Translations under genes and position numbers: made by a program
Notes under the pieces: model-generated
Database searches by the model: none
What the model was told of the DNA's origin: nothing
Seen by the model: only the letters and a program-made list of their open reading frames with translations
Source: Synechococcus sp. WH 8016
GTDB taxonomy: Bacteria > Cyanobacteriota > Cyanobacteriia > PCC-6307 > Cyanobiaceae
Length of the DNA: 64,000 bases
Assembly (NCBI RefSeq): GCF_000230675.1
Contig: NZ_AGIK01000001.1
Coordinates: 434,001-498,000 of the forward strand
Direction: 5' to 3'
Shown: piece by piece, positions 45,287 through 54,064 of the stretch
Layout of the letters: every line of letters starts with the position of its first letter
Position numbering within the stretch: the stretch's first letter is position 1

Positions 45287-46522
45287 TTATTCAATTGTTT
45301 GATCAGTCTCCTGTTGAGTTAATGAATCTGGTAAGCGCAAACCTGTGCTCGCCTGGAGCTGTTTTAATAGAGTAGCAATAGAAAGATTCGTTTGCCCCTG
45401 ACGTTCACCAATCAGATTCACCTCTTCTACTTCTATCGGTTGTACAGTATCACTCAACATTGTCAGAAGTGGTTCAAGCTTTTGGAGTAGAAATAACCTC
45501 TTGGCATCATCTCCAGAACGCTTGAGGGACTCAACAAGATCTCTTAATCCCTCTGCCTGTGAGCGCCCTTGCTCAATAATCGTTGCTGCTTCTCCCTTTG
45601 CTTCCGCCATCATTGTTTGACATTCTGACTCTGCAGGTGCAATCACATCTGCTTCAAGTTGTTGGATCACTTGTTTGATCCGTTGTTCTTGTACTGGGAG
45701 TTCTGCTTCCGCTCTAGCCAACTCTGCTCCAATCCTTGCTTCTTCCTCGGCAACCAATGCCTCTCGTCTTGTTAGGGCATCTTGTACCCTTTTATTGGCA
45801 TTTGCCGTTGCAACAGCGAGGTCTTTATCGAGACGGCGTAAAGCCGTGATCCGTTCATTCTCGGCACGCTTGACTGCTGATTGTGATTTGGCCTCAGCTT
45901 CAGCAATTCGTGAGTCACGTTTTAATTCAACGAGCTGCTTTCTACCAATTGAATCTAAATATAAAACATCATCTGATATATTTTGTATCTGCAGTGTATC
46001 AAGGACTAAGCCCAATTTTTGAAGATCATCTTCAGCTTCTTCTAGAAGCGTTCGCGCGAACGTCACCTTATCTTCATTTAATTGTTCTGGTGTCAAACTA
46101 GCCATAACTCCCCTTAAATTACCTTCAAGTGTTTCTTTTGCTATGTGACGGATCTCTTCCTGAGATTTTCCAATTAAACGTTCAATAGCATTATGGATTC
46201 CAGGTTCATCCCCTGAGATCTTTATGTTTGCAACGCCAGAAACATTTAAAGGAATACCTCCACGTGAATATGCATTCTCAACTTGTAGGTCGATAATCAT
46301 ATTGCTCAAATCCAATCGCATGACTTCTTCAAGCAATGGAATTCGTAAGGCACTTCCACCACGAACCGTTCGGTAACCTACTGTTTGCCCTGCTCCAGTG
46401 GTCCGTTTAAGACCAGCAAAAATCAAAGCTTCACTCGGTTGACAGATGTAGTACAACTTTTTAAGGAGAAGAACGAAGGCCAATAAGCCCGCTCCTCCTG
46501 TTAGAAGAATAGAAACAAACAT
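45287..46522 (-). CDS. Flotillin-like SPFH protein 2
   Basis: A 411-residue protein with an N-terminal membrane anchor (FVSILLTGGAGLLAFVLLLKKLYYIC), an SPFH/band 7 domain (about 30-200, including QPSEALIFAGLKRTTG and GIPLNVSGVANIKISGDEPGIHNAIERLIGKSQEEI), and a long Glu/Ala/Arg-rich coiled coil (about 215-320) typical of flotillins. It starts at the last base of the upstream SPFH gene's stop (TAATG). Flotillins form membrane scaffolds; with an NfeD protein they make a functional microdomain module. Confidence 0.9.
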   Translation of the reverse strand: MFVSILLTGGAGLLAFVLLLKKLYYICQPSEALIFAGLKRTTGAGQTVGYRTVRGGSALRIPLLEEVMRLDLSNMIIDLQVENAYSRGGIPLNVSGVANIKISGDEPGIHNAIERLIGKSQEEIRHIAKETLEGNLRGVMASLTPEQLNEDKVTFARTLLEEAEDDLQKLGLVLDTLQIQNISDDVLYLDSIGRKQLVELKRDSRIAEAEAKSQSAVKRAENERITALRRLDKDLAVATANANKRVQDALTRREALVAEEEARIGAELARAEAELPVQEQRIKQVIQQLEADVIAPAESECQTMMAEAKGEAATIIEQGRSQAEGLRDLVESLKRSGDDAKRLFLLQKLEPLLTMLSDTVQPIEVEEVNLIGERQGQTNLSIATLLKQLQASTGLRLPDSLTQQETDQTIE

Positions 46523-47841
46523 TACTGATTACCTCTGTTGGAAAGAGTGTCGATGAGATCAATGCCGAAGATTTCTTTGACTTGATCAAAGAACTGACGT
46601 ACGACAACGTGATTAAGTGCTACAAGGCTTGCAAGACTGGATGCGTCATTTCCATCCAACGTTGTAATTCTCTTCAAATGAAGCCGTCCTGGTAGACGAG
46701 TGGCATGGTCCAGAACCATTTCAATTTGCTGGAGCAAAAAGACAAGTTCAGCAGTGCTGCCGGCTTCTTCCCATACCTCTGTCAGCAAGTCATTCACGAG
46801 GGCGCTTGCTTTCACATCTTCAGCTGTTGCGGCAGCCATTCCTCGAGCTCTCAGCTCCTTTGCTTTTTGGTTGGCTTGAGCTGGAAGTACTTTTTCAGCT
46901 TGTAACCGCAAGCGCTCAAGATCAGCTCGTACCTTTTGCAATTTCTGTTCGGCTATCGCTCTTGCCTCCAACTCTGCTGCTTCTGTACGTTGCTCCTCAG
47001 ATCGGGCCTTCTTTTCCATAAGAGCCACTTTGGTCCGCACTCCATTATCTTTTTCAAGCACAACGGTTTGTGCGTCGGTACTCACCACCTCGGCTTTTTC
47101 CTCCATTTCCGCTTCGATGCGTTCGGCTTGCCCGATCGCCTCAGCTTCAGCAATTTCTGCGTCACGAACGATCTGAGCCACCCTTCGTCGACTGATTGAG
47201 TTGAGATAATCAACGTCATCAGAAACACTTTGAATCTTTAACGTATCTAGTTGAAGTCCCAGACGCCTTAAATCATCTCCCACATCCTTGGCGATTTGCT
47301 CAGCGAACCGAAGACGGTCTTCATTGACTTCCTCCGGAGTGAGCTGGGCAAGAACACTTCGCAGATTTCCTTCTAGATTTTCTTGTGCTACTTGAATGAT
47401 TTCACGAGGATCACGACCTAAAAACCGTTCAATTGCATTATTTCGCACATCTGGATCGGTGCTCACCTTCACATTCGCAATCGCTTGAATATTGAGCGGT
47501 GTCCCTCCATTTGAATACGCATTTTTAACCTCTACTAAGACGGGTAGCAGCGTGACATCCATACGCCTTGCTGTCTCGAGAACCGGTTTCACAAATGTCC
47601 AGCCGCCATTGGCCACCACGCGGTATCCCTTTAAGCCCTGACTGCCCTGATTCGAGCGTGATCCTGTTACCACCAACATTTCATTCGGGCGACAGATCCG
47701 AATCATCCATCGGCTGAGCAGCGTTAGCCCCACAAGACTGACGACAACGACGCCCACCCCCCCTGCGATGGTGTTGTTTTGATCTCTGGAAAGAAAACCG
47801 ACCGATGGAGCGGGCTGCTCGCTGAGCAGTCGTATAGACAT
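46522..47841 (-). CDS. Flotillin-like SPFH protein 1
   Basis: A 439-residue flotillin homologue. The membrane anchor is around residues 28-45 (GGVGVVVVSLVGLTLLSRWMI). The SPFH domain carries GTPLNIQAIANVKVSTDPDVRNNAIERFLGRDPREI, and a charged coiled coil (about 230-350) follows. It is similar in layout to the downstream SPFH protein, so the pair probably arose by duplication and may hetero-oligomerise. The downstream gene is translationally coupled (TAATG). Confidence 0.9.
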   Translation of the reverse strand: MSIRLLSEQPAPSVGFLSRDQNNTIAGGVGVVVVSLVGLTLLSRWMIRICRPNEMLVVTGSRSNQGSQGLKGYRVVANGGWTFVKPVLETARRMDVTLLPVLVEVKNAYSNGGTPLNIQAIANVKVSTDPDVRNNAIERFLGRDPREIIQVAQENLEGNLRSVLAQLTPEEVNEDRLRFAEQIAKDVGDDLRRLGLQLDTLKIQSVSDDVDYLNSISRRRVAQIVRDAEIAEAEAIGQAERIEAEMEEKAEVVSTDAQTVVLEKDNGVRTKVALMEKKARSEEQRTEAAELEARAIAEQKLQKVRADLERLRLQAEKVLPAQANQKAKELRARGMAAATAEDVKASALVNDLLTEVWEEAGSTAELVFLLQQIEMVLDHATRLPGRLHLKRITTLDGNDASSLASLVALNHVVVRQFFDQVKEIFGIDLIDTLSNRGNQ

Positions 47842-47897
47842 GGGCCTTAGGTCACTGACCTTGGCTTAGCTCTGGATTTTGAAATTGCCCACAGCCA

Positions 47898-48401
47898 TCA
47901 CAGGCGATCGACGCGCACAGTGTGCTCGTCACTTGCGACGACCACAACGCAGGTGCCTTCTGCCAGCGTGCCTGCATTGCTAAGGGCAGGCCGACGAATC
48001 AAACTTCCGCGCACCCGCAATTCGACGAAGCCCCGTTCCTTGGTGTCAACAGTCAATGTCACCAGACCTTGTCGACCGATTAAGTCGTCATTGCGGATCA
48101 GGGTGTCAGCTTCTCGGCGGCTCATCAAGCGCAAAACATGGGATGCGCCCCATCCCATCCCAACGCCCATGGCCGTAGCCACCAGCAAAGACGCCAGCCC
48201 ATTGTCGACTGGCCTGAGGATCGACATCAGCAATCCGCATAATCCAAAGCCGCAAAGACCAAATGACCAAAATGGAGTGCTGAACAACAGGCTTAGGTTT
48301 CCACCTAAACCGTCGCCATCGAACCCGTCACCATCGTTATCAAGAGACAGGGCAATCAAAACGCCACCGGCTACGAGACAAAAGGAATAGGTCCAAATCA
48401 T
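47898..48401 (-). CDS. NfeD-like membrane protein with OB-fold
   Basis: A 167-residue protein with two to three hydrophobic segments (IWTYSFCLVAGGVLIALSL, FWSFGLCGFGLCGLLMSIL, LASLLVATAMGVGMGWGASHVL) and a C-terminal OB-fold (about 105-167, LIGRQGLVTLTVDTKERGFVELRVRGSLIRRPA). This resembles the short NfeD type (YuaF-like) that partners flotillins. It precedes the two SPFH genes by 56 bases on the same strand, matching the known nfeD-flotillin arrangement. An Asp/Gly-rich stretch (DNDGDGFDGDGLGG) between helices 1 and 2 is unusual and could bind calcium. Confidence 0.85.
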   Translation of the reverse strand: MIWTYSFCLVAGGVLIALSLDNDGDGFDGDGLGGNLSLLFSTPFWSFGLCGFGLCGLLMSILRPVDNGLASLLVATAMGVGMGWGASHVLRLMSRREADTLIRNDDLIGRQGLVTLTVDTKERGFVELRVRGSLIRRPALSNAGTLAEGTCVVVVASDEHTVRVDRL

Positions 48402-48565
48402 CGATTTAAGGAAGCTGCTTGCTCATAATGGACATATTGGTCGATTTTGGTCTCTGTTCATGATTCCTGGCGCTGGATGGCCCAGCTTCACTCTAAAGAT
48501 GGTCACTCGTATGGTTATCTTTTCATTTCTAGAATTATTGATTGGTTCTTCATTGATATCAACAA

Positions 48566-49360
48566 ATGATTGATCGAGTACGAACAGCTGCTCATCAAAA
48601 TTGGGATGCCTTTTGGAATTTTCACCTGGGATCTTGGGATGGGCAATGGGTTCGTTATAACCCGCTCGGTGAGGTATCGGAGAATTTTTTAAGCACGCGA
48701 AATTTTGTATCGAATACCGACAGAAGTATCATTCATCAACACAATCAATACTTTTATCATGACAAGCAAATTGTAGAGAAGAAATGGAATTATAATATTC
48801 AGGATCATTGCAGGGATGATGGCTTTATGCATCCTGCTAGTGACTACATGAGGGGTTTAGCCTTTGCAAATGGAAGTGCAGCGTGGCTCGTTCCTCGCTG
48901 TGAAGCAGAACAATATTTTCCCATTGAACTGTTTCTTGCAAGCAAGAATCTACGACTCAGTGTCGGTATGCTCTACGACACCAGTGGAGAACTGCAAAGG
49001 GTTGCTTGTATTCGCGAACATCGAAGCGATTTTGGTGCTTCTCCCTGGTGTGACTCTATTCAAGTGATCCCAAAATGGAATGTAGAAGCCAATTGGCAAG
49101 GAATCAGCCAAGTGGTCGATTTAGATTTGAGCCGATCTTTTTTCCATGATTCATTTTATCTAAACCATTCGGCCGAAGATAACGAATATTTTTTTCCAGA
49201 TAATATTGTTTTACGTTGCCCAGGCAAAGTTCCTGCTCATCAAGCCTTCACGATCAGTGCATTGTGGCTTGAATCCGATTTTCAAATAAAAACAATCAGT
49301 GCATCCTATGGATCAAATTCCCAGTTGATCGATGTTCGCCACCAACAATTCACACACTAA
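48566..49360 (+). CDS. DUF3598 family protein (lipocalin-like)
   Basis: A 264-residue protein. The start QNWDAFWNFHLGSWDGQWVRYNPLGEV is the DUF3598 hallmark. The family is found in cyanobacteria and is predicted to be built from one or two lipocalin-like barrels; some relatives are phycobilin lyase-like. No lyase or phycobiliprotein gene lies nearby, so a pigment role is only a possibility. It is divergent from the nfeD gene and convergent with the J-domain gene. Confidence 0.75.
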   Translation: MIDRVRTAAHQNWDAFWNFHLGSWDGQWVRYNPLGEVSENFLSTRNFVSNTDRSIIHQHNQYFYHDKQIVEKKWNYNIQDHCRDDGFMHPASDYMRGLAFANGSAAWLVPRCEAEQYFPIELFLASKNLRLSVGMLYDTSGELQRVACIREHRSDFGASPWCDSIQVIPKWNVEANWQGISQVVDLDLSRSFFHDSFYLNHSAEDNEYFFPDNIVLRCPGKVPAHQAFTISALWLESDFQIKTISASYGSNSQLIDVRHQQFTH

Positions 49361-49382
49361 AAGCTTGGGATCTTGGCTTCGC

Positions 49383-50210
49383 TTAAGTGTTTACTATAAG
49401 GAGCTGATAGGCTTCATTGACTCTACGAAATGCCTCAACGGATCCACCTAAATCTGGGTGATGTTGTTTAACTAATTTACGGTACGTTTGTTTTATCTGG
49501 TCCTGCGAGGCGCCCCGCTTAAGGCCTAATACTTCGAGTGCATCGCTGATAGAGCGACACGACGATGCCTCGTTTCTCCCGTTGGATTCAGCATGCCGAT
49601 CAGAAGCCCTCTGATCTGTCCTTGTGCGTCGATTTTTGCGCGAGCTTGACTGTCTATTTTTTAATTCGAAGACCACCCTTTGTGGCTCTTCTTCCAGCCA
49701 CTCACGGGCTCTGATGCCATACAGCGCAAACGTGGCAAGCACTGCACAGCGTTTTTTTGTAAGAGGCTTACGTATGGCAGCAAACAAATCTGTTCCCAGA
49801 CCAGGCATCAACCGGTCCAATCGTTGATGCAGACTGAGCTGAGGGTGAAAACTTGAACGATTTAAAACATCGATCAGATTTTCAAGTTCACTCAGGCGAA
49901 GAGCACTCCATCCCTGTTGTTTAGAAAGCGATTCTCCCCAATGCTCAACTTGATCAGAGGTAACAGATGGAGGATTGCCTACCTGCTCATGCCTGCCCTC
50001 TTGCGTGCGCTGGTAGTGGTGTGACTGCTGTTGTCTGGATTGGGGTTGTCTCCACTGACGCTGACGCAACTGATCAAGCTGCCTTTTCAATTGCAGCACC
50101 TCCCTGCGCAGACTGTCATTTTCAGCCAAAAGTGCATCGACATTGCTGGTAACGGTCTGACGTCGATGCGGCTCAGCCGCTGATGACCATCGCCGTGGAT
50201 CAAACCCCAT
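49383..50210 (-). CDS. J-domain (DnaJ-like) protein with C-terminal J domain
   Basis: A 275-residue protein. An N-terminal coiled coil (about 22-52, LLAENDSLRREVLQLKRQLDQLRQRQ) is followed by a Gln/Arg-rich low-complexity stretch and a helical middle region. The J domain is at the extreme C-terminus (about 213-272) with its HPD motif at 251-253. C-terminal placement differs from ordinary DnaJ. It probably recruits DnaK to a specific client. It is divergent from rsmE, 211 bases away. Confidence 0.87.
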   Translation of the reverse strand: MGFDPRRWSSAAEPHRRQTVTSNVDALLAENDSLRREVLQLKRQLDQLRQRQWRQPQSRQQQSHHYQRTQEGRHEQVGNPPSVTSDQVEHWGESLSKQQGWSALRLSELENLIDVLNRSSFHPQLSLHQRLDRLMPGLGTDLFAAIRKPLTKKRCAVLATFALYGIRAREWLEEEPQRVVFELKNRQSSSRKNRRTRTDQRASDRHAESNGRNEASSCRSISDALEVLGLKRGASQDQIKQTYRKLVKQHHPDLGGSVEAFRRVNEAYQLLIVNT

Positions 50211-50421
50211 TAGCTGTCACAACAACTCACGGCTGGCACTGCCATATCGCTTGGATCACCATAGGGTGATTTTGGAACGTCTCATTGTGGTCGTTGTCAA
50301 TTTCCAAATTTCATTCTGAGCTTCCCTGCAGCGCACTTTTCTCTTGAGGCTGCTTCGGGCTTACGCGATTATGGTTAGCTAGTTCAGAGTTGCCAAGAAT
50401 CCATTCAGCTCTTGACTCCTT

Positions 50422-51156
50422 ATGAATATTATTCATCTCAATCATCAAGACTTTATTGGTGATTCAAATGAAGTTATCATTCGCGACTATCGCCTCACTC
50501 ATATATTAAAGATCTTAAAACCAACGATTGGTCAATCATTACACGTTGGAATACTGGGGGGTCAATGCGGGAATGGAATTGTTGTCTCCATGCATCCAGA
50601 GGCAGTCGTTCTGCGCGTCAGTCTTACAGAGCCGTCACCTCCACGACACACATTTGATATTATTCTTGCCTTACCACGACCAAAGATGCTGCGCCGAATT
50701 TTTCGGACAGTTGCTGAATATGGTGTCAATAACCTTCATTTAATTAACAGCGCAAGAGTCGAAAAAAGTTATTGGCAAAGCCCTTTATTGAAACCAGATA
50801 AAATTCATGATGCGCTTCTTGCTGGAATGGAGCGATCGAAAGATACAATCATCACCAATGTGCACTTACATAAGCGTTTTCGTCCCTTTATAGAAGATCA
50901 ATTGTTATCGGTTTGCGAATCACGAAACTGTTGGATTACAGACATCAACGCAAAGGAAGCAGCCTTTGCTCTCTCTTTAAAACCTGCTGTCGTCATGATC
51001 GGACCTGAAGGTGGTTTTGTACCATTTGAGATTGAATTAGCCGTTTCACAGGCTGCTCAACCTATCCATCTTGGGACGAGAACTCTCAGTGTGGATACAG
51101 CTCTTACCACTGTTTTAGCGCAATCATTACCCTGTACTACATCACCCAAAACCTGA
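50422..51156 (+). CDS. rsmE: 16S rRNA (uracil(1498)-N(3))-methyltransferase
   Basis: A 244-residue SPOUT-class methyltransferase. The N-terminal PUA-like domain begins RDYRLTHILKILKPTIGQSLHVG. The knotted SAM-binding end is VVMIGPEGGFVPFEIELAVSQ with LGTRTLSVDTALTTVLAQ; most family members read LRxETA there, so SVDTA is a variant. It modifies U1498 of 16S rRNA. The segment TVAEYGVNNLHLINSARVEKSYW is also conserved. Confidence 0.92.
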   Translation: MNIIHLNHQDFIGDSNEVIIRDYRLTHILKILKPTIGQSLHVGILGGQCGNGIVVSMHPEAVVLRVSLTEPSPPRHTFDIILALPRPKMLRRIFRTVAEYGVNNLHLINSARVEKSYWQSPLLKPDKIHDALLAGMERSKDTIITNVHLHKRFRPFIEDQLLSVCESRNCWITDINAKEAAFALSLKPAVVMIGPEGGFVPFEIELAVSQAAQPIHLGTRTLSVDTALTTVLAQSLPCTTSPKT

Positions 51157-51250
51157 AAAGCTGTATCGATCCAGACGCAGGCGATCACATGCCGCTACAT
51201 TGCTTTTCGCAAGACTCCATTCCTTTTGTTCTTCATGATCAAAGACTCCC

Positions 51251-51478
51251 ATGACTCTTGATGAGTTCCAGCAGGATCTTTCCAAGCGGATGGGAAAGCG
51301 AGTCACCGAGATCCTTACAAGAGATGGTGAGTCTGTTCAGGATTTAACCGATCTCTATCAACCTTCTCCAGCCGGTTTTGCTGGCCAAGTCGTTTTGGTG
51401 GGTGGCTCACGGCACTCTTGGGAGTTGTGGCAAGAGGCCGAGGCCATGTGGAACTTCCAATCAACACACATCACTTGA
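51251..51478 (+). CDS. Small hypothetical protein (75 aa)
   Basis: A 75-residue acidic soluble protein (MTLDEFQQDLSKRMGKRVTEILTRDGESVQDLTDLY). No domain is recognised; the C-terminal GFAGQVVLVGGSRHSWELWQEAEAMW seems a compact fold. It precedes the VanX-like gene by 6 bases on the same strand. Real coding is likely from the codon pattern and start, but the function is unknown. Confidence 0.6.
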   Translation: MTLDEFQQDLSKRMGKRVTEILTRDGESVQDLTDLYQPSPAGFAGQVVLVGGSRHSWELWQEAEAMWNFQSTHIT

Positions 51479-51484
51479 ACCACG

Positions 51485-52165
51485 ATGTCTTATTTCGGTT
51501 TTATCTTTTCTAGTAACAGTGAATCAATAAAGCCTGCCCAGGTTTTTCAGAGATTATTCATTGGTCTCTTCCTCAGTCTTCCGTTTTATCCATTCCCTAG
51601 TCGTGCCGAGGTGCCACTTCAATGCAGCGGTCTAGAGCTCGTATCCCTCAATAGAATTTCACCCAGGCCATTGTTTGAAATTCGCTACGCCAGTTCTAAC
51701 AATTTTTTAGGACGTACCCTTTATTCCAAGGTTGATCCTCAGCTGCGCTGTCCAGTGGCCCTGGCATTGCAGAAAGTCCAACAAGATCTCTCCAAGGAAG
51801 GGCTTGGATTGAAGGTTTGGGATGCTCATCGCCCTCTCGCTGTACAGCAGTTGATGTGGGATGAGATTCAAGATCCTCGCTATGTTTCGGACCCTTCAGT
51901 GAATGCAGGCCGACATACCCGAGGCGCCTCAGTGGATGTGACTCTGGTTAATCAGAGGGGGAAGCCCTTGCGCATGCCCACGGATTACGACGATTTCTCC
52001 AAGTCCGCCCATGTCAATGCTGATGGAGTTCTCGCAGACCGAGCCGCCAATGCTCAACGATTGCGCAAGGCGATGGAACGACGAGGATTTCGTTCGTTTG
52101 CTACTGAATGGTGGCATTTTGACTGGCATCACTGGAAATCAATGCCGGTGATCCCTCCCTCCTGA
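51485..52165 (+). CDS. VanX-like D-Ala-D-Ala dipeptidase (peptidase M15D)
   Basis: A 226-residue zinc peptidase, probably exported (hydrophobic stretch LFIGLFLSLPFYPFPSRA near residue 30-46). Zinc and catalytic motifs are present: VWDAHRPLAVQQLMW, GRHTRGASVDVTLV (SxHxxGxxxD type) and EWWHFDWHHW. VanX-type enzymes cleave D-alanyl-D-alanine. Outside resistance clusters they are thought to recycle peptidoglycan peptides, and no vanH/vanA-like genes are near, so resistance is not implied. Confidence 0.87.
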   Translation: MSYFGFIFSSNSESIKPAQVFQRLFIGLFLSLPFYPFPSRAEVPLQCSGLELVSLNRISPRPLFEIRYASSNNFLGRTLYSKVDPQLRCPVALALQKVQQDLSKEGLGLKVWDAHRPLAVQQLMWDEIQDPRYVSDPSVNAGRHTRGASVDVTLVNQRGKPLRMPTDYDDFSKSAHVNADGVLADRAANAQRLRKAMERRGFRSFATEWWHFDWHHWKSMPVIPPS

Positions 52166-52201
52166 TTCTGGATCAAACTGATCTCTGACTCAGAGGGTCC
52201 T

Positions 52202-52867
52202 TTGGCCACCTTTCTTGTAACAGGAGCAAACAGGGGAATCGGTCTCGAATTCTGCCGTCAGTTGCAGGCTCGTCATGACCAGGTGATTGCTGTCTGCCGC
52301 CAAGCCTCTCAGGAACTTGAGACGATGGGTGTGGAGATTCAGTCAGGCATCGAACTCACCAGTGAAGCCTCCATTGCTGGGTTGCTTGCCAATCTGAATG
52401 GCCGGCCGTTGGATGGAGTCATCCTCAATGCTGGGACCCTGCAATCGATGGGTCTCGAGGATCTCGATATTGAAGGAGTCAAACGTCAATTCGAAGTGAA
52501 TGCTTTAGCTCCGTTGGTCTTGGCACAATCCTTGGTGGGACAGATGCCCTCAGGAGCAAAGCTGGCCCTGATTACCAGTCGGATGGGATCCATCGACGAC
52601 AACAGCTCAGGTGGGTCCTATGGCTATCGGATGTCCAAAGTGGCACTGAACATGGCGGGCCGATCACTATCCATCGATTTGAAAGCAAGGGGCATCTCGG
52701 TGGCCATCCTCCATCCAGGGCTGGTCAGCACTCGCATGATCAACTACAACCCCAACGGAATCAGCCCAGAAGTGGCAGTCCGAGGCTTATTGGCACGGAT
52801 TGATGCGCTTCAACTAGAGACCAGCGGCACGTTTTGGCATTCCAATGGGCAAGAACTTCCCTGGTGA
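52202..52867 (+). CDS. Short-chain dehydrogenase/reductase
   Basis: A 221-residue SDR starting TTG (ATFLVTGANRGIGLEFCRQL). The nucleotide site TGANRGIG, the NAG-like VILNAGTL, and the catalytic S-x(12)-Y-x-x-x-K pattern (ITSRMGS, YGYRMSK) are all present. The start is inferred from the fold's first residues; no ATG precedes it. Substrate unknown. It lies 36 bases after the VanX-like gene and may be co-transcribed. Confidence 0.88.
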   Translation: MATFLVTGANRGIGLEFCRQLQARHDQVIAVCRQASQELETMGVEIQSGIELTSEASIAGLLANLNGRPLDGVILNAGTLQSMGLEDLDIEGVKRQFEVNALAPLVLAQSLVGQMPSGAKLALITSRMGSIDDNSSGGSYGYRMSKVALNMAGRSLSIDLKARGISVAILHPGLVSTRMINYNPNGISPEVAVRGLLARIDALQLETSGTFWHSNGQELPW

Positions 52868-53215
52868 ATTGATAAGCCGCGATGATGAGCGAGCATGTAA
52901 TTACTGATCCCCCTTGCCGAAAGCCTTTATTCTTCATATTCTTTGATCAGGAAATGCGTTGAGCTCTTCACAGCTGTGGGGGGTTCTTTTTTTTGGTTAG
53001 AAGGACTAGCCATAGCTGATGAGCGCCAGGATGACTGCTCGACAACGGTATGCATTAAAGTGATGGAACGAGAATCGTCCCATCACTGATATAGCGATGC
53101 TGTAATTGTTAATTCAATATCATACAGTAATTCAATATAAAAAGAATTCTCAAACAAGGTTAAGGCAAGAATTCGGCATTTGATTATTTGATAAACTGCA
53201 ACATAAAAGCGTCAT
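52868..53215. other. 348-base intergenic region with U-run, hairpin and repeats
   Basis: No gene of useful length is seen. A run of eight Ts at 52987-52994 follows a G-rich string (52978-52983), with C-rich partner bases 65 nt earlier (52909-52913). This could be a loose terminator or the 3' end of a small RNA. A better hairpin lies at 53059-53087. The last part (53097-53140) is AT-rich with a near repeat of GTAATT and TTCAATAT. Confidence 0.5.
53059..53087 (-). terminator. Hairpin downstream of the epimerase gene
   Basis: Arms AGTGATGG (53059) and CCATCACT, extended by ACGA/TCGT after one mismatch, make a stem of 12 pairs with a GAA loop. It sits about 130 bases after the stop of the minus-strand epimerase gene. 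The following T-tract is short, so termination is uncertain. Confidence 0.45.
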
Positions 53216-54064
53216 TTAGACGGCTATTGGCAGAAGCATCGAAGGTGAATTGAGCAGAAATCCCTCTGATTTAATTTTTTCATTCGCGACTTTGGCATTC
53301 ATTGCTCGTGCTCCTGGCATATTTTCATTGGCCCAAATCACCGGAGGCAATCCATCAATATCACAAATCTCATTGGACAGTTCACGTCGACTGAGCTGCA
53401 TGTCATCGACCAAATTGTAGATACCGACAAGCTGCTTGCTAAAAGCGAAGCTCACACCATTGGTAATATCAAAGATCCCACTCCAAGCAGGAATATCACT
53501 TCCGTTCTTAGGAATCTGTTCTCCAGCTGCCTGCTTGATCATGGCAACCATGTCTCGTCCTGGACCATAGATGCCGCCCAGCCGGAGGACGCAAATCTTC
53601 GTGTCAGGCCGGTCAATGGTGAGCAGAACATTTTCTGCTTCTACCAACATGGCATTCACAGGATTCAAACAGTCGACAGTTGAATCTTCTGTCACCGTCT
53701 GGCCCTGGTGGTCTCCGTAAACACCCGCAGAGCTGATGTAAGTCACGTGAAGTGGCCGCGTGGACTGACGACAACGTATGGCTCGGGCAAGATTACGAAT
53801 GCCGTTCGAAAACACGGATTGATATCCTTCGCCATTTTGCGTGGGTGCCACGCTAATCAGAACACCCTCCTGGTCCTCAAGGAATGAAAAGTCGCAATCT
53901 TGTTGAGCAAGGTCAAGAGCTATTGGTTCATTGACCACGTTGCGTAGCTCAGCAAACCGTTGTGGCGTTCGGGTTGTACCAACAACGTAGTGACCCTGGT
54001 TTTTCATGCTTGCCGCCACGAAGCTACCGACGTAGCCACAGCCAATGACTGAGTAGGTGGACAT
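53216..54064 (-). CDS. NAD(P)-dependent epimerase/dehydratase-like (atypical SDR)
   Basis: A 282-residue protein with a Rossmann start (YSVIGCGYVGSFVAASMKNQGHYVVGTTRT). It reads GCGYVG in place of the GxxGxxG of typical extended SDRs, like YeeZ-type proteins. Conserved points are ISSAGVYGDHQGQTVTEDS and LRLGGIYGPGRDMV. The substrate is probably a nucleotide sugar or related metabolite but is not identifiable. Confidence 0.82.
   Translation of the reverse strand: MSTYSVIGCGYVGSFVAASMKNQGHYVVGTTRTPQRFAELRNVVNEPIALDLAQQDCDFSFLEDQEGVLISVAPTQNGEGYQSVFSNGIRNLARAIRCRQSTRPLHVTYISSAGVYGDHQGQTVTEDSTVDCLNPVNAMLVEAENVLLTIDRPDTKICVLRLGGIYGPGRDMVAMIKQAAGEQIPKNGSDIPAWSGIFDITNGVSFAFSKQLVGIYNLVDDMQLSRRELSNEICDIDGLPPVIWANENMPGARAMNAKVANEKIKSEGFLLNSPSMLLPIAV

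Noticed and set aside
51485-52165. Vancomycin resistance gene vanX
   Set aside because: It has the VanX fold, but no vanH, vanA or regulator genes are present. Stand-alone dipeptidases of this type are common and not resistance determinants.
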